Of a stretch of DNA of 64,000 bases, positions 52,998-62,584 are shown piece after piece; position 1 is the stretch's first letter, and each line of letters begins with the position of its first letter. The DNA comes from SZUA-36 sp963704855 (GTDB lineage: Bacteria > Pseudomonadota > Gammaproteobacteria > Xanthomonadales > SZUA-36). The notes under the pieces were generated by a model. The model had not been told where the DNA came from. It worked only from the letters and a program-made list of their open reading frames with translations, and made no database searches. The DNA lies in contig CAVPHY010000024.1 of the NCBI GenBank assembly GCA_963704855.1, forward strand, positions 434,001 through 498,000. The letters are read 5' to 3'. The translations under genes and the position numbers were made by a program.

Positions 52998-55139
52998 TTA
53001 GACACCGGCGAAACGTGACGCATCGCCAATCCAGCGGCGGATCAGCTTATCCACCTGTTGGGGATGCTGATTTAAGAGCTTATCGGCGACTGCGGGTATC
53101 ATTTTCAGCAAACCGGCATCACGGCCAAGGTCGGCCACCCTGAACAAAAGCATACCGGTTTGCCGGGTTCCAAGCACCTCGCCCGGGCCGCGTAGCTCCA
53201 GGTCTTTCTCGGCGATCTGAAAACCGTCCGCCGTTTGCCGCATGATTTCCAAACGTTGCTTTGCAAGCTCACCCAGCGGCGGGTTGTACATCAGGACACA
53301 GCTGGACTGTTCGGAACCGCGCCCGACACGTCCACGTAATTGATGGAGTTGGGCCAGGCCGAGCCGTTCAGCATTTTCGATGATCATCAAGGATGCATTT
53401 GGCACGTCCACACCGACCTCGATGACGGTCGTGGCTACCAGCAAATGAATCCTGCCCTTTTTGAAGTCGTCCATGATCTGTTGTTTTTCGGCCGCCTTCA
53501 AACGCCCGTGGATCAGACCGATATTTAACCCGCGCAAGTCGTTCTGCAATTGCCGGGCAACATCCTCAGCCGCCTGTGCTTCGATTACTTCAGATTCCTC
53601 GATCAGGGTGCACACCCAGTAGGCCTGCTGCTTGCCCGCACAGGCGTTGGCGACACGTTGAATGATTTCCCCGCGGCGCTCATTTGACATGACAACGGTG
53701 GTGACTGGCTTGCGGCCCGGTGGAAGTTCATCGATAACAGAGACATCCATACCGGCGTAGGCGGTCATGGCCAGCGTACGGGGAATAGGTGTTGCCGTCA
53801 TGATCAACTGGTGCGCCTGCTGATCAAACCTGCCACCTTTTTCCAGCAGGTTCATACGCTGGCCCACACCGAACCGGTGTTGCTCGTCCACGATAACCAG
53901 CCCAAGACGCATGAATTCGACCCCTTTTTGCATCAGCGCATGGGTGCCAATAACAAGCTCTGCACCGGATTTAATCCTGTGCAAGGCTTCGGTCCGGCTT
54001 TTGCCGGTGACCTTGCCGCTCAGCCATACTGGCTTGATCCCCAACGGTTCCAGCCAGGCGCTGAAGACCCGGAAATGTTGTTCAGCGAGTATTTCGGTTG
54101 GAGCAGTTATTGCCGTCTGGAAACCATTGTCGGCCGCCTGCAATGCAGCCAATGCCGCGATAACGGTTTTGCCCGAACCCACATCACCATGCACCAGCCT
54201 CAACATCGGCCGGCTCTGATGCAAGTCTGCCCCGATCTCCTTGGCAACCCTGTGTTGCGCGCCGGTCAGGCTGAACGGTAATCGCCGTATGAACTGTTTT
54301 TCAGCTGCACCACCGGGTGTCATCGCCGGTGCTTTTCTTGACCGTTGTAAGCGGTGCAGTTTCTGCATACTCAGGTTATGGGCCAGTAACTCCTCGAGTG
54401 CCAGGCGTTTCTGGGTGGGGTGGTCACGCTGTATCAGGGCAGCCACGTCGGCGTCGGGAGGTGGCCGATGGATAAAATCCAGGGCGTCAGCCAGGGGCAT
54501 CAACCTGAGTTGATCCAACAGCGTGGCGGGTAACAATTCTTCAAGTTCCAGGGCGCCCTGGCGCAACAATGCAAGCGCCTGGTCAGTCATCCGGGTCCAG
54601 TTTTTCTGGCCCAGACCCTCGGCACTGGGGTAGACGGGCGTTAAACGGTCGGCGACTGGTTCATCTGCTTGTCCGGTCAGCCGCTGATAGGACGGGTGCA
54701 CCATTTCCAGGCCCTGGTAGCCGGCCCTGATTTCACCAAAACAGCGCAGCTGTGTGCCGGCGGACAGTTGTTGCTTCTGGTACACACGGAAGTGGAAGAA
54801 CCGCAGCGTGATGCGACCGGTTCCGTCAAACAACACCACAACAAGCATCGAACGACGTCCGCGTACGATGGCTGAATGCTCAACCCTGCCTTCGATCAAA
54901 ACGCGTTGACCGGGCGCGCAACTTCCGATGGGGTGGATGCGGGTGCGGTCTTCGTAACGGATGGGCAGGTGGAACAACAAATCCGTAACCTGGCTGATGC
55001 CAAGTGCATTCAGTTTCTCGACAAGTTTCGGTCCCGCACCATGCAGGTCCGCCAACGCCGTGGAGCGGGTGGGTGTCACCGTTGGAGTTGCCGCACCTTC
55101 AGTGCATTCCCAGGATTGCATCCATTTCGACACTGACAC
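52998..55139 (-). CDS. recG: ATP-dependent DNA helicase RecG
   Basis: A 713-residue helicase that reverses stalled forks. Wedge domain (about 60-170), Walker A HGDVGSGKTV near 320, DEQH box (IVDEQHRFGVG) near 420, motif III MTATPIPRTLAMT, and C-terminal helicase motifs (TTVIEVGVDVPNASLMII, QLRGRVGRG). The GTG at 55139 overlaps ridA by about 40 bases; an in-frame ATG at 55121 is an alternative. Last gene of the gmk-rpoZ-spoT-ridA-recG run. Confidence 0.95.
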   Translation of the reverse strand: MSVSKWMQSWECTEGAATPTVTPTRSTALADLHGAGPKLVEKLNALGISQVTDLLFHLPIRYEDRTRIHPIGSCAPGQRVLIEGRVEHSAIVRGRRSMLVVVLFDGTGRITLRFFHFRVYQKQQLSAGTQLRCFGEIRAGYQGLEMVHPSYQRLTGQADEPVADRLTPVYPSAEGLGQKNWTRMTDQALALLRQGALELEELLPATLLDQLRLMPLADALDFIHRPPPDADVAALIQRDHPTQKRLALEELLAHNLSMQKLHRLQRSRKAPAMTPGGAAEKQFIRRLPFSLTGAQHRVAKEIGADLHQSRPMLRLVHGDVGSGKTVIAALAALQAADNGFQTAITAPTEILAEQHFRVFSAWLEPLGIKPVWLSGKVTGKSRTEALHRIKSGAELVIGTHALMQKGVEFMRLGLVIVDEQHRFGVGQRMNLLEKGGRFDQQAHQLIMTATPIPRTLAMTAYAGMDVSVIDELPPGRKPVTTVVMSNERRGEIIQRVANACAGKQQAYWVCTLIEESEVIEAQAAEDVARQLQNDLRGLNIGLIHGRLKAAEKQQIMDDFKKGRIHLLVATTVIEVGVDVPNASLMIIENAERLGLAQLHQLRGRVGRGSEQSSCVLMYNPPLGELAKQRLEIMRQTADGFQIAEKDLELRGPGEVLGTRQTGMLLFRVADLGRDAGLLKMIPAVADKLLNQHPQQVDKLIRRWIGDASRFAGV

Positions 55140-55482
55140 CCTTGGGCAACGCAGATACTTCGACGGCGGCGCGGGCCGGATAGGGTGCTTTGAAATACTG
55201 GCCCATGATGGTGTTAACCTGGGGGAAATCGCCCATGTCGGTTAAGAATACGGTCAACTTGACGATGTCATCGAGTGATCCGCCGGCGGCTATGCAGACG
55301 GCCGAAAGGTTGTCGAATACCCGTCTGATCTGTGCCTCGATACCACCCGCTACAATCTCCATGCTCGACGGGTCGAGCGGGATCTGCCCGGAAATGAAGA
55401 CCAGGTCCTGGTGCCTGACAGCCTGTGAGTAGGTGCCGATGGCCTGTGGGGCCTTGTCGGTTCTGATAATGTTCTTGCTCAT
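55099..55482 (-). CDS. ridA: RidA/YjgF family enamine/imine deaminase
   Basis: A 127-residue protein that hydrolyses reactive 2-aminoacrylate-type intermediates. Family motifs: IGTYSQAVRHQDLVFISGQIPLDP, GGIEAQIRRVFDNL and PYPARAAVEVSALPKGVSVEMDAI; the Arg in PARAAVEV is the active-site carboxylate binder. It starts 12 bases after spoT's stop with a GGAGAAAC ribosome site and overlaps recG. Confidence 0.94.
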   Translation of the reverse strand: MSKNIIRTDKAPQAIGTYSQAVRHQDLVFISGQIPLDPSSMEIVAGGIEAQIRRVFDNLSAVCIAAGGSLDDIVKLTVFLTDMGDFPQVNTIMGQYFKAPYPARAAVEVSALPKGVSVEMDAILGMH

Positions 55483-55494
55483 TTAAGTTTCTCC

Positions 55495-57630
55495 TTAGGC
55501 ATTGATTCGGCTGACACGGGTTACATTGCGGTTGCGTCTGAGACGCCGCATAACATTTGCCATGTGGTCCCGGTCCTTCACGCTGATGATGAATAATAAC
55601 TTGGCCAGTTCACGGTTGGACTCAGGCTGCTCGATCTTTTCAATATTGCTGCCAGCTTCACCAATGGTCGTGGAGATATTGGCCAGAACACCGGGAATGT
55701 TCCTGGCCATGATGTGCAAGGCTACTTTATACATGCCACGACGGATTGGAGCCCACGTTACGGCAATACAATGGTCCGGATGTTTACGGAATTCCCGCAC
55801 GTTCCGGCAGTTGACGCGATGGACGACCATGCCCTTGCCGGCGGAAAGGTAGCCCATGATGTGATCGCCGGGCACCGGGCGGCAGCAGGCCGCAAAGGTG
55901 ACCGCACTGCCTTCGGAGCCCGCAATCGTGAGCGCTTCGGTCTGCTCGCCGGCGACCAGCGTGTTGCTTACTTCCGGCGCCAGCTTGGCCGCCACCACGC
56001 TTGACAGCAGGTTACCAAGCGCGAGTTCCGTCAACAGGTCTTCCTGGCGTTCAAACCTGTTGTCTTTCAGGTACTGTTCCATACGTTTCGCGGGTACGGC
56101 GTCGAGATCCGAGCCGCGCACATTGAGTGCAGTCTCCAGCAGGCGCAGACCGAGCGCCACGGTATCCGCCTGTTCAAGGCTCTTGATGTAGTGCCGGATG
56201 GCCGTTCTCGCCCTGGCGGTATTCACAAACTCGAGCCACTCCGAAACCGGGTGAGCATACTCTTCGGTAACAACCTTGATTGTCTGCCCGTTTTCCAGGC
56301 GGGTCGACAACGGCACTTCAACCTTGTCTACGAGGATGCTGTGGGCGTGGTTACCAACGCCGGTATGGATGGCGTAAGCGAAGTCGAGGGCGGTAGCGCC
56401 CCGGCGCAGGTCAATGATCCTGCCCTTGGGTGTGAATACGAAAATCTGGTCAGGGAACAGGTCTGATTTTGCGCCATCCAGAAATTCAAGTGAGTCGGTG
56501 CTGTGCCGTTGTACTTCAACCAGCTGCATCAGCCATTCACGTGCGCGTACCTGGGCCGTTCCGGCCGTGGTTTCGCCGCTTTTGTATTGCCAGTGAGCCG
56601 CGGCGCCCTGCTCGGCCAGCACATCCATCTCGCCGGTGCGAATCTGGATTTCAACGGGCAGGTTAAATGGGCTGTTGAGCACGGTATGCAGCGACTGGTA
56701 ACCATTGGCTTTTGGCAGGGCTATATGGTCTTTAAACTTTCCGGGCTTGGGCCGGTAGAGCCCGTGAACGGCTCCAAGGGCAAGATAACAATGCGGTTCA
56801 GAGTGGGTGATGATGCGGAATCCGTAGACATCGTTCACCTCGGAAAATGAAAGATCCTTCGCCTGCATTTTCCGGTAAATGCTGTAAGGCGTTTTTTCCC
56901 GGCCCTTGATGTCGCAGGGGATGCCGGCCTCGTTCATTTTCCGCTTCAGCGCTTTGTGGATGTCGGAGATGATCTCGCTGCGGTCACCGGTCACCGTGCT
57001 GATATGTTCTGCGATGGTGCGGTGCCGCCACGGGTACAGGTTGGCGAAACCCAGGTCCTGTAGTTCCGATTTGATGCCGTTCATACCCAGCCGATCGGCG
57101 ATGGGCGCATAGATATCCAGTGTTTCGCGAGCGATCCTGCGTCTTGACTCCGACTCCATCGAGCCGAGCGTGCGCATATTGTGCATCCTGTCCGCCAGCT
57201 TGATAAAGATAACCCTCAGGTCTCTTGACATGGCCAGCATCAGCTTGCGGAAACTTTCCGCATCCGCCTCGTGCCGCGTGCGGAATTTCATTTTATCCAG
57301 TTTTGTCACGCCTTCCACGAGTTCGGCAATCTCTTCACCGAAACGGGATTCGATTTCCTGCCGGGTTAACGGCGTGTCTTCGATGGTATCGTGCAGGATG
57401 GCGGCGGCAACACTGCCGTAATCCATACGCATGTTGGCCAATATGCGGGCAACGGCGACGGGGTGGAGTATATAAGGCTCGCCGGTTTTTCGGGTCTGGC
57501 CCTCGTGCGCATTTGAACCGACTTCAAATGCGCGGAGAATGATGGCGACCTTTTCCGGTTCCAGGTAAGTATTGAGAAGGTCCCTCAGATCAAGAACCGG
57601 CTCCGGTAAGTTCGTAAGGGTCGCCAGCAT
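55495..57630 (-). CDS. spoT: Bifunctional (p)ppGpp synthetase/hydrolase SpoT
   Basis: A 711-residue stringent-response enzyme. HD hydrolase domain (about 45-190) with HPVAVARIL and LHDTIEDT; synthetase domain (about 235-350) with YGFRIITHSEPHCYLALG and KANGYQSLHTVL; TGS domain (about 390-450; IFVFTPKGRIIDL); a helical region; and a C-terminal ACT domain. It is the SpoT-type arrangement, with rpoZ directly upstream and ridA downstream. Active-site motifs of both halves look intact. Confidence 0.96.
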   Translation of the reverse strand: MLATLTNLPEPVLDLRDLLNTYLEPEKVAIILRAFEVGSNAHEGQTRKTGEPYILHPVAVARILANMRMDYGSVAAAILHDTIEDTPLTRQEIESRFGEEIAELVEGVTKLDKMKFRTRHEADAESFRKLMLAMSRDLRVIFIKLADRMHNMRTLGSMESESRRRIARETLDIYAPIADRLGMNGIKSELQDLGFANLYPWRHRTIAEHISTVTGDRSEIISDIHKALKRKMNEAGIPCDIKGREKTPYSIYRKMQAKDLSFSEVNDVYGFRIITHSEPHCYLALGAVHGLYRPKPGKFKDHIALPKANGYQSLHTVLNSPFNLPVEIQIRTGEMDVLAEQGAAAHWQYKSGETTAGTAQVRAREWLMQLVEVQRHSTDSLEFLDGAKSDLFPDQIFVFTPKGRIIDLRRGATALDFAYAIHTGVGNHAHSILVDKVEVPLSTRLENGQTIKVVTEEYAHPVSEWLEFVNTARARTAIRHYIKSLEQADTVALGLRLLETALNVRGSDLDAVPAKRMEQYLKDNRFERQEDLLTELALGNLLSSVVAAKLAPEVSNTLVAGEQTEALTIAGSEGSAVTFAACCRPVPGDHIMGYLSAGKGMVVHRVNCRNVREFRKHPDHCIAVTWAPIRRGMYKVALHIMARNIPGVLANISTTIGEAGSNIEKIEQPESNRELAKLLFIISVKDRDHMANVMRRLRRNRNVTRVSRINA

Positions 57631-57642
57631 GCAGGGATTCCG

Positions 57643-57912
57643 TCAGAGATCTAGATCGTCCCCCATGGGGTTCATATCAAATACTTCAGCTGCTTCAATT
57701 CTGGCCTGCAGAACATCTACGCCCTCGGCGTCGATCAGACCCGCGGCAATTTCGCGCAGTGCGATCACGGTGGGTTTATCATTTTCTTCCTCGACCAGGG
57801 GTTCGGCACCATGGCCTATCTGGCGGGCGCGTTTTGTCGCTGTCAAGACCAGTTCAAAACGGTTATCAATGTTCTCAAGGCAGTCTTCTACGGTAATTCG
57901 TGCCATTTTCAA
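57643..57912 (-). CDS. rpoZ: RNA polymerase omega subunit
   Basis: An 89-residue omega subunit: ARITVEDCLENIDNRFELVLTATKRARQI is the conserved core, with KPTVIALREIAAGLI following. It assists RNA polymerase assembly and contributes to a (p)ppGpp site, and is followed by spoT after 12 bases. Confidence 0.96.
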   Translation of the reverse strand: MKMARITVEDCLENIDNRFELVLTATKRARQIGHGAEPLVEEENDKPTVIALREIAAGLIDAEGVDVLQARIEAAEVFDMNPMGDDLDL

Positions 57913-57944
57913 TCCTGTATATGTGTTAGACGGAACCGCGAATT

Positions 57945-58580
57945 TTAACTTCTTCCGAGCTGCTGTGCCAGAAGTTGGTGATTTTTATTTACTTTATGAG
58001 GCTTTTGCTCTCTGTGATCATTGATGATTGCGAGTAGTTCTTCAAGTGCCGCATCAAAATCATCATTGACGACCAGGTGGTCGAACTCGGCCCAATGGGA
58101 TATTTCCGCCTGTGCATCGCGCATTCTGCGTTGTATCACCTGTTCGCTATCCTGGCCCCGGCGGGTGAGCCTCTTGCGCAAAATTTCCAGGGAAGGTGGA
58201 ATGATAAAAATCGGACAGCAATCCGGAAAAGCAGACCGCACCTGCCGGGCGCCCTGCCAGTCGATTTCGAGTATTACGTCACGCCCCTGCTGCAGTTGTG
58301 AGGCCACGGAATTCCGGTTGGTCCCATAATAATGATCAAACACGCGTGCGTGCTCCATGAAGTCGCCATTTTTGACCATTCGCTGGTACTCGGGCTCGGT
58401 GACAAAATGATAATGCTGGCCGTCCATTTCACCCGGTCTTGCCGCACGCGTGGTATGGGAAACAGACAGAACAAGCCGTGGGTCGTGCTCAAGCAATGCA
58501 TGGACCAGGCTGGTTTTGCCACCGCCGGATGGTGCAGCAATTATAAAAAGGCTGCCGCGACGGGTTTCGCTACTCGACAT
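57945..58580 (-). CDS. gmk: Guanylate kinase
   Basis: A 211-residue enzyme phosphorylating GMP to GDP. Walker A APSGGGKTSLVHALL, GMP-binding SVSHTTRAARPGEMDGQHYHFV, and lid region LTRRGQDSEQVIQRRM. I chose the ATG at 58580 (MSSSETRRGS); a GTG at 58595 is in frame. Its start overlaps the yicC end by about 11 bases. Confidence 0.95.
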   Translation of the reverse strand: MSSSETRRGSLFIIAAPSGGGKTSLVHALLEHDPRLVLSVSHTTRAARPGEMDGQHYHFVTEPEYQRMVKNGDFMEHARVFDHYYGTNRNSVASQLQQGRDVILEIDWQGARQVRSAFPDCCPIFIIPPSLEILRKRLTRRGQDSEQVIQRRMRDAQAEISHWAEFDHLVVNDDFDAALEELLAIINDHREQKPHKVNKNHQLLAQQLGRS

Positions 58581-59439
58581 TTTGTACCTGTTCACGCATT
58601 TGTTCTATCAGCACTTTCAGATCCACCGCCGCCTGCGTCGTGCGCTGGTCAATCGATTTTGAACTGAGCGTATTGGATTCGCGATTAAACTCCTGCATCA
58701 GGAAATCCAGCCGGCGTCCGACAGGTTCCTCCAGTTCCAGCACCCGGTAAGCCTCTTCAACGTGTGCATCCAGCCTGTCCAGTTCTTCATCGACGTCAAT
58801 TTTCTGGGAGAGTATTACCACTTCCTGTTCAACCCGGCCCGGGTCAAGCGGTAGATTCAAATCGGCCACGCGATCCAGCATTTTCTGCTTCAGGGCAGAA
58901 CGGATTTCCGGCAGCCATGACCTGATGTTGGCTGTTAATACTGCGACACCTGCGAGTCGCTCCCGGATGGCATTCGCCATTTGCTCGCCTTCGCGGCCGC
59001 GGCCCGCTTGTAATTCCTGTGCCGCTTCGATCAATAGCTCCATTGCAGCTGCTTGCAGCGGCGCCGGGTCAGGGCGTTTCTCCTCTATCAGGCCGGGCCA
59101 CGTGAGCATCCGGCCGATATCCGCTGGCTGCTGAACATCTGCGAGCCGGGCCATCTCCGCGTGTACGACGAGAAGTTCCCTGGCCAGTCCGGAATTAAGC
59201 TCCAGCCGGCTGCCGCTGGCGCCTGGCTCCGCAATGAAACGCAACCCGGCTTCGATCTTTCCACGGCTTAAATGCTGCCCAAGACATGTCCTGATATCGG
59301 ATTCCAGCGGGCGGAACTCTTCAGGTAAACGCAGACCGAAATCCAGGTAGCGGTGGTTTACAGAGCGCATTTCCCAGCTCAGACGGCCAAATTCGTATTG
59401 GCGCTCAACCCGGGCGAAACCGGTCATGCTTCGAATCAT
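58570..59439 (-). CDS. yicC: YicC family endoribonuclease-like protein
   Basis: A 289-residue protein with the family start MIRSMTGFARVE, VNHRYLDFGLRLPEE near residue 30 and a C-terminal FLMQEFNRESNTLSSKSID motif. YicC proteins act in RNA turnover, reported as endoribonucleases. Start at 59439 places MIRSMTGFA first. It is divergent from rph, with promoter space of about 115 bases, and upstream of gmk. Confidence 0.93.
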   Translation of the reverse strand: MIRSMTGFARVERQYEFGRLSWEMRSVNHRYLDFGLRLPEEFRPLESDIRTCLGQHLSRGKIEAGLRFIAEPGASGSRLELNSGLARELLVVHAEMARLADVQQPADIGRMLTWPGLIEEKRPDPAPLQAAAMELLIEAAQELQAGRGREGEQMANAIRERLAGVAVLTANIRSWLPEIRSALKQKMLDRVADLNLPLDPGRVEQEVVILSQKIDVDEELDRLDAHVEEAYRVLELEEPVGRRLDFLMQEFNRESNTLSSKSIDQRTTQAAVDLKVLIEQMREQVQNVE

Positions 59440-59566
59440 TGCTTTTTCCACATTGCAGACAGTGGCACAATGTTAACGGTTAGTCCGCGAGTAGGCTATC
59501 CGAGAATGGCGGCCTTCGTAATTTACCCCCTTTTTTTATTAACACACAGACAAACAGGATCATCCT

Positions 59567-60283
59567 ATGAGACCCAGTGGTAGAAAAGCAGATGAGTTAC
59601 GCCATGTCAGCATTACACGCAATTACACCTGTCATGCGGAAGGCTCGGTATTGATTGCATGCGGTAATACCCGGGTCCTGTGCACCGCATCGGTCGAGAG
59701 CAAGGTGCCTCCTTTCCTGCGGGGTAGCGGCGAGGGCTGGGTAACGGCGGAATACGGCATGCTGCCGAGGTCGACGGGCTCGCGGATGCGTCGCGAAGCC
59801 GCATCAGGAAAACAGGGTGGGCGAACCATGGAAATTCAGCGCCTGATTGGCCGGTCTTTGCGCGCCGTTGTCGATCGTGTAGCCCTCGGCGAACACACGA
59901 TTACACTGGATTGCGATGTGCTACAGGCCGATGGAGGAACCCGCACAGCCGCGATCACCGGGGCGTACGTCGCAATGGTAGATGCCTGCCAATGGCTTCT
60001 TTCGAAGAATAAAATCAATAAAGATCCGGTGCACGGCCAGGTGGCGGCTGTTTCTGTCGGGATTTTTAACAGCGTACCCGTTCTTGACCTCGACTATCCG
60101 GAAGACTCCCGTGCAGAAACTGATATGAACGTGGTAATGAATGACGGCGGCGGGTTTATCGAGGTCCAGGGCACAGCTGAGGGCCATGCATTTCGCAAGG
60201 ATGAACTGGATCAATTGATTCTGCTGGCTGAAAAGGGCATCAGGTCACTGATGGAAATGCAGACGGCCGCGCTCGCGGGCTGA
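59567..60283 (+). CDS. rph: Ribonuclease PH
   Basis: A 238-residue phosphorolytic exoribonuclease trimming tRNA 3' ends. Motifs: MRPSGRKADELRHVSI, VLCTASVESKVPPFLRG, GWVTAEYGMLPRSTGSRMRRE, DCDVLQADGGTRTAAITGA and ETDMNVVMNDGGGFIEVQGTAEG. It starts the rightward rph-rdgB-hemW run. Confidence 0.96.
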   Translation: MRPSGRKADELRHVSITRNYTCHAEGSVLIACGNTRVLCTASVESKVPPFLRGSGEGWVTAEYGMLPRSTGSRMRREAASGKQGGRTMEIQRLIGRSLRAVVDRVALGEHTITLDCDVLQADGGTRTAAITGAYVAMVDACQWLLSKNKINKDPVHGQVAAVSVGIFNSVPVLDLDYPEDSRAETDMNVVMNDGGGFIEVQGTAEGHAFRKDELDQLILLAEKGIRSLMEMQTAALAG

Positions 60284-60293
60284 ACCCCGGTCT

Positions 60294-60935
60294 GTGAATC
60301 AAGACATGGATACGGAATACGTACTGGCCAGCGGCAACCTGGGGAAACTGCGTGAAATGACCGCGGTTCTCAAGCCCCTGGGTTACCACGTACGCCCGCA
60401 GAGTGACTGGCGGGTGCCCGAGGCAGCAGAGACCGCCGGCACATTTATTGAGAACTCGCTGATCAAGGCGCGCCAGGCTGCACGTTACACAGGTTTGCCC
60501 TGTATCGCAGATGACTCCGGCCTGGTTGTTCCAGCCTTAAACGGCGCACCGGGTATCTATTCCTCTCGATTTGCCGGCGCGGATGCCGATAATGAGGCCA
60601 ATAAGCGCAAACTGCTTGCCGAATTGCAGGGTAAACGCGGAACTGACCGCCGCGCCTATTTCTATTGTGCCATCGTGCTGGTGCAATCGGCCGATGATCC
60701 GGCGCCGCTATTGGCTACCGGTTGTTGGCATGGGCAGATCCTGTCAGCTGCACAGGGCCAGGGTGGGTTTGGCTATGACCCTTTATTCGGTATTCCTTCA
60801 GTCACGGCCGATGGCAGGCTGCGTTCTGCGGCTGAGCTGGCAGCCGGGGAGAAAAATCGTCTCAGTCACCGCGGCCAGGCCTTGAAAGAACTGGTCAGGC
60901 AATTGCGTGAGAGGGATGACGGGTCTGCTGCGTAA
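60294..60935 (+). CDS. rdgB: XTP/dITP diphosphatase RdgB
   Basis: A 213-residue house-cleaning enzyme that removes non-canonical purine nucleotides. Landmarks: VLASGNLGKLREM, ENSLIKARQAARYTGLPCIADDSGLVVPALNGAPGIYSSRFAG and GQGGFGYDPLFGIP. The likely start is ATG at 60306 or GTG at 60294. It overlaps hemW at the 3' end. Confidence 0.94.
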   Translation: MNQDMDTEYVLASGNLGKLREMTAVLKPLGYHVRPQSDWRVPEAAETAGTFIENSLIKARQAARYTGLPCIADDSGLVVPALNGAPGIYSSRFAGADADNEANKRKLLAELQGKRGTDRRAYFYCAIVLVQSADDPAPLLATGCWHGQILSAAQGQGGFGYDPLFGIPSVTADGRLRSAAELAAGEKNRLSHRGQALKELVRQLRERDDGSAA

Positions 60936-62073
60936 TCCGCCACTGAGCCTCTATGTACACATGCCCTGGTGTGTACGTAAATGCCCGTATTGCGATTTCA
61001 ATTCCCACGCAGCTCCTGAAAAACTGCCGGCCGAGGAGTACATTCGGGCGCTGGTAATGGACCTTGAGCAGGACCTGCCTCTGATTTGGGGCCGGCCCGT
61101 GCAGAGTGTTTATTTTGGCGGCGGAACCCCCAGTCTTTTTTCAGCCGATCAGATTGCAGTGTTCCTGTCCGCGGCACGGGCCCGCCTGGAACTGAGGCCT
61201 GATGTGGAAATCACCCTGGAGGCCAACCCCGGAACCATTGAGCGTGATAGTTTTAGCGCCTATGCAGAAGCTGGCATCAACCGGGTTTCCCTGGGTGTAC
61301 AGAGTTTTGACGACAGCCTGCTAAAGAGAATAGGCCGCATTCACGGCCGGCGGGAGATTGAACAGAGTTTGCGGTCTTTAAATTCAGCCGGTATTTCCAA
61401 TTTCAACATCGACCTGATGTTTGCACTGCCCGGCCAGCGTCCTGCTCAATCCAGAAACGACATTGAGTTGGCAATTGAGGCCTGTCCCACACATATTTCC
61501 TTTTACCAGTTAACCATCGAGCCAAATACAGCTTTTGCCGCTCAACCGCCAACCCTGCCGCTTGAAGACATGGCGTGGGATATGCAGCAAACCGGGCTGG
61601 AGATACTGGAGGCAAACGCTTACGGGCAATATGAGGTCTCGGCTTTTGCGCAACCAGAAATGCAAAGCCGCCATAACATGAACTACTGGCGGTTCGGTGA
61701 TTTTGTGGCTGTAGGTGCCGGAGCACATGGAAAAATAACAACGGCGGCCGATGGACACGTGCAGCGTTATGCCAAGCAACGGCACCCCAGGCGTTACTTG
61801 CAGGCACTTGATAGTGGGGACTGGCGTGCTGAGACACGGGTCTTGAGCGACGAAGAGCTTGTATTCGAGTTTTTCCTGAACCAGTTAAGACTAAAACAGG
61901 GGGTCGTTATCGAAGATTTCAGCGCGCGTACCGGTCTGCAATGGGGTGTGGTTGAGTCACGGGTGCAAAAGGCTGTTGAAAAGGGCTTGCTTGAGGTTCA
62001 TGAAAAACGTGTCAGCCCCACCGCTTTGGGGTGGAAGTTTGTGAACGATATCCAGCAGCTGTTTTTGCCGTAA
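60916..62073 (+). CDS. hemW: Radical SAM heme chaperone HemW
   Basis: A 385-residue radical-SAM protein (CxxxCxxC as CVRKCPYCDF) related to HemN, now seen as a heme chaperone. Further motifs: VYFGGGTPSLFSADQI, EANPGTIERDSF, NRVSLGVQSFDDSLLKRIGRIH and NMNYWRFGDFVAVGAGAHG. It follows rdgB with overlapping ends, as in most gammaproteobacteria. The start could be GTG at 60907. Confidence 0.94.
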   Translation: MTGLLRNPPLSLYVHMPWCVRKCPYCDFNSHAAPEKLPAEEYIRALVMDLEQDLPLIWGRPVQSVYFGGGTPSLFSADQIAVFLSAARARLELRPDVEITLEANPGTIERDSFSAYAEAGINRVSLGVQSFDDSLLKRIGRIHGRREIEQSLRSLNSAGISNFNIDLMFALPGQRPAQSRNDIELAIEACPTHISFYQLTIEPNTAFAAQPPTLPLEDMAWDMQQTGLEILEANAYGQYEVSAFAQPEMQSRHNMNYWRFGDFVAVGAGAHGKITTAADGHVQRYAKQRHPRRYLQALDSGDWRAETRVLSDEELVFEFFLNQLRLKQGVVIEDFSARTGLQWGVVESRVQKAVEKGLLEVHEKRVSPTALGWKFVNDIQQLFLP

Positions 62074-62158
62074 TTTGTTCTCTGAATTCTATTGCATTGC
62101 TTGTCTCACATCGTTAAACTACCCGGCTCTTTAGGCCTATTGAATACCGGAAATTGTC

Positions 62159-62401
62159 ATGAAAGCTGACACACATCCAGATTATCGTGAAGTGGTTTTT
62201 CAGGACCTCGCATCAGATTTTGCATTCCTGACCCGCTCCACCATAAAAAGCAAAGAAACCATCAAATGGGAAGATGGCAACGAGTATCCACTGATCAAGG
62301 TGGAAGTCTCCAGCGCCTCTCATCCGTTTTATACCGGTAAGCATAAACTGATGGATACCGGTGGTCGTGTAGACCGCTTTAAGCGCCGCTACCAGAAATA
62401 G
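62159..62401 (+). CDS. rpmE2: Type B 50S ribosomal protein L31
   Basis: An 80-residue L31 of the zinc-free (C-minus) type: MKADTHPDYREVVFQD start, FLTRSTIKSKETI and SSASHPFYTGKHKLMDTGGRVDRFKRRY. It lacks the CxxC pairs of zinc-binding L31, the form usually favoured under zinc limitation. A hairpin terminator follows. Confidence 0.95.
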   Translation: MKADTHPDYREVVFQDLASDFAFLTRSTIKSKETIKWEDGNEYPLIKVEVSSASHPFYTGKHKLMDTGGRVDRFKRRYQK

Positions 62402-62422
62402 CCTCGGCACACCAAAATACGC

Positions 62423-62457
62423 AGCCCGGAATGGCCTTGTCCATGCCGGGCTTTTTG
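62423..62457 (+). terminator. Intrinsic terminator after rpmE2
   Basis: AGCCCGGAATGG and CCATGCCGGGCT form a long stem around CCTTGT, followed by TTTTTG. It ends the rpmE2 message. Confidence 0.8.
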
Positions 62458-62584
62458 TTGTGCCCGTAGAATGTGCACGCTAGGAAAATTCCTGAAAATT
62501 GTGAGATACTTGCAAACCGTTGTATGTCGAGAAATATAAGTGATTCTCAATCGCAAAACCTGCTAAATCACAAGGAGCGCTCCA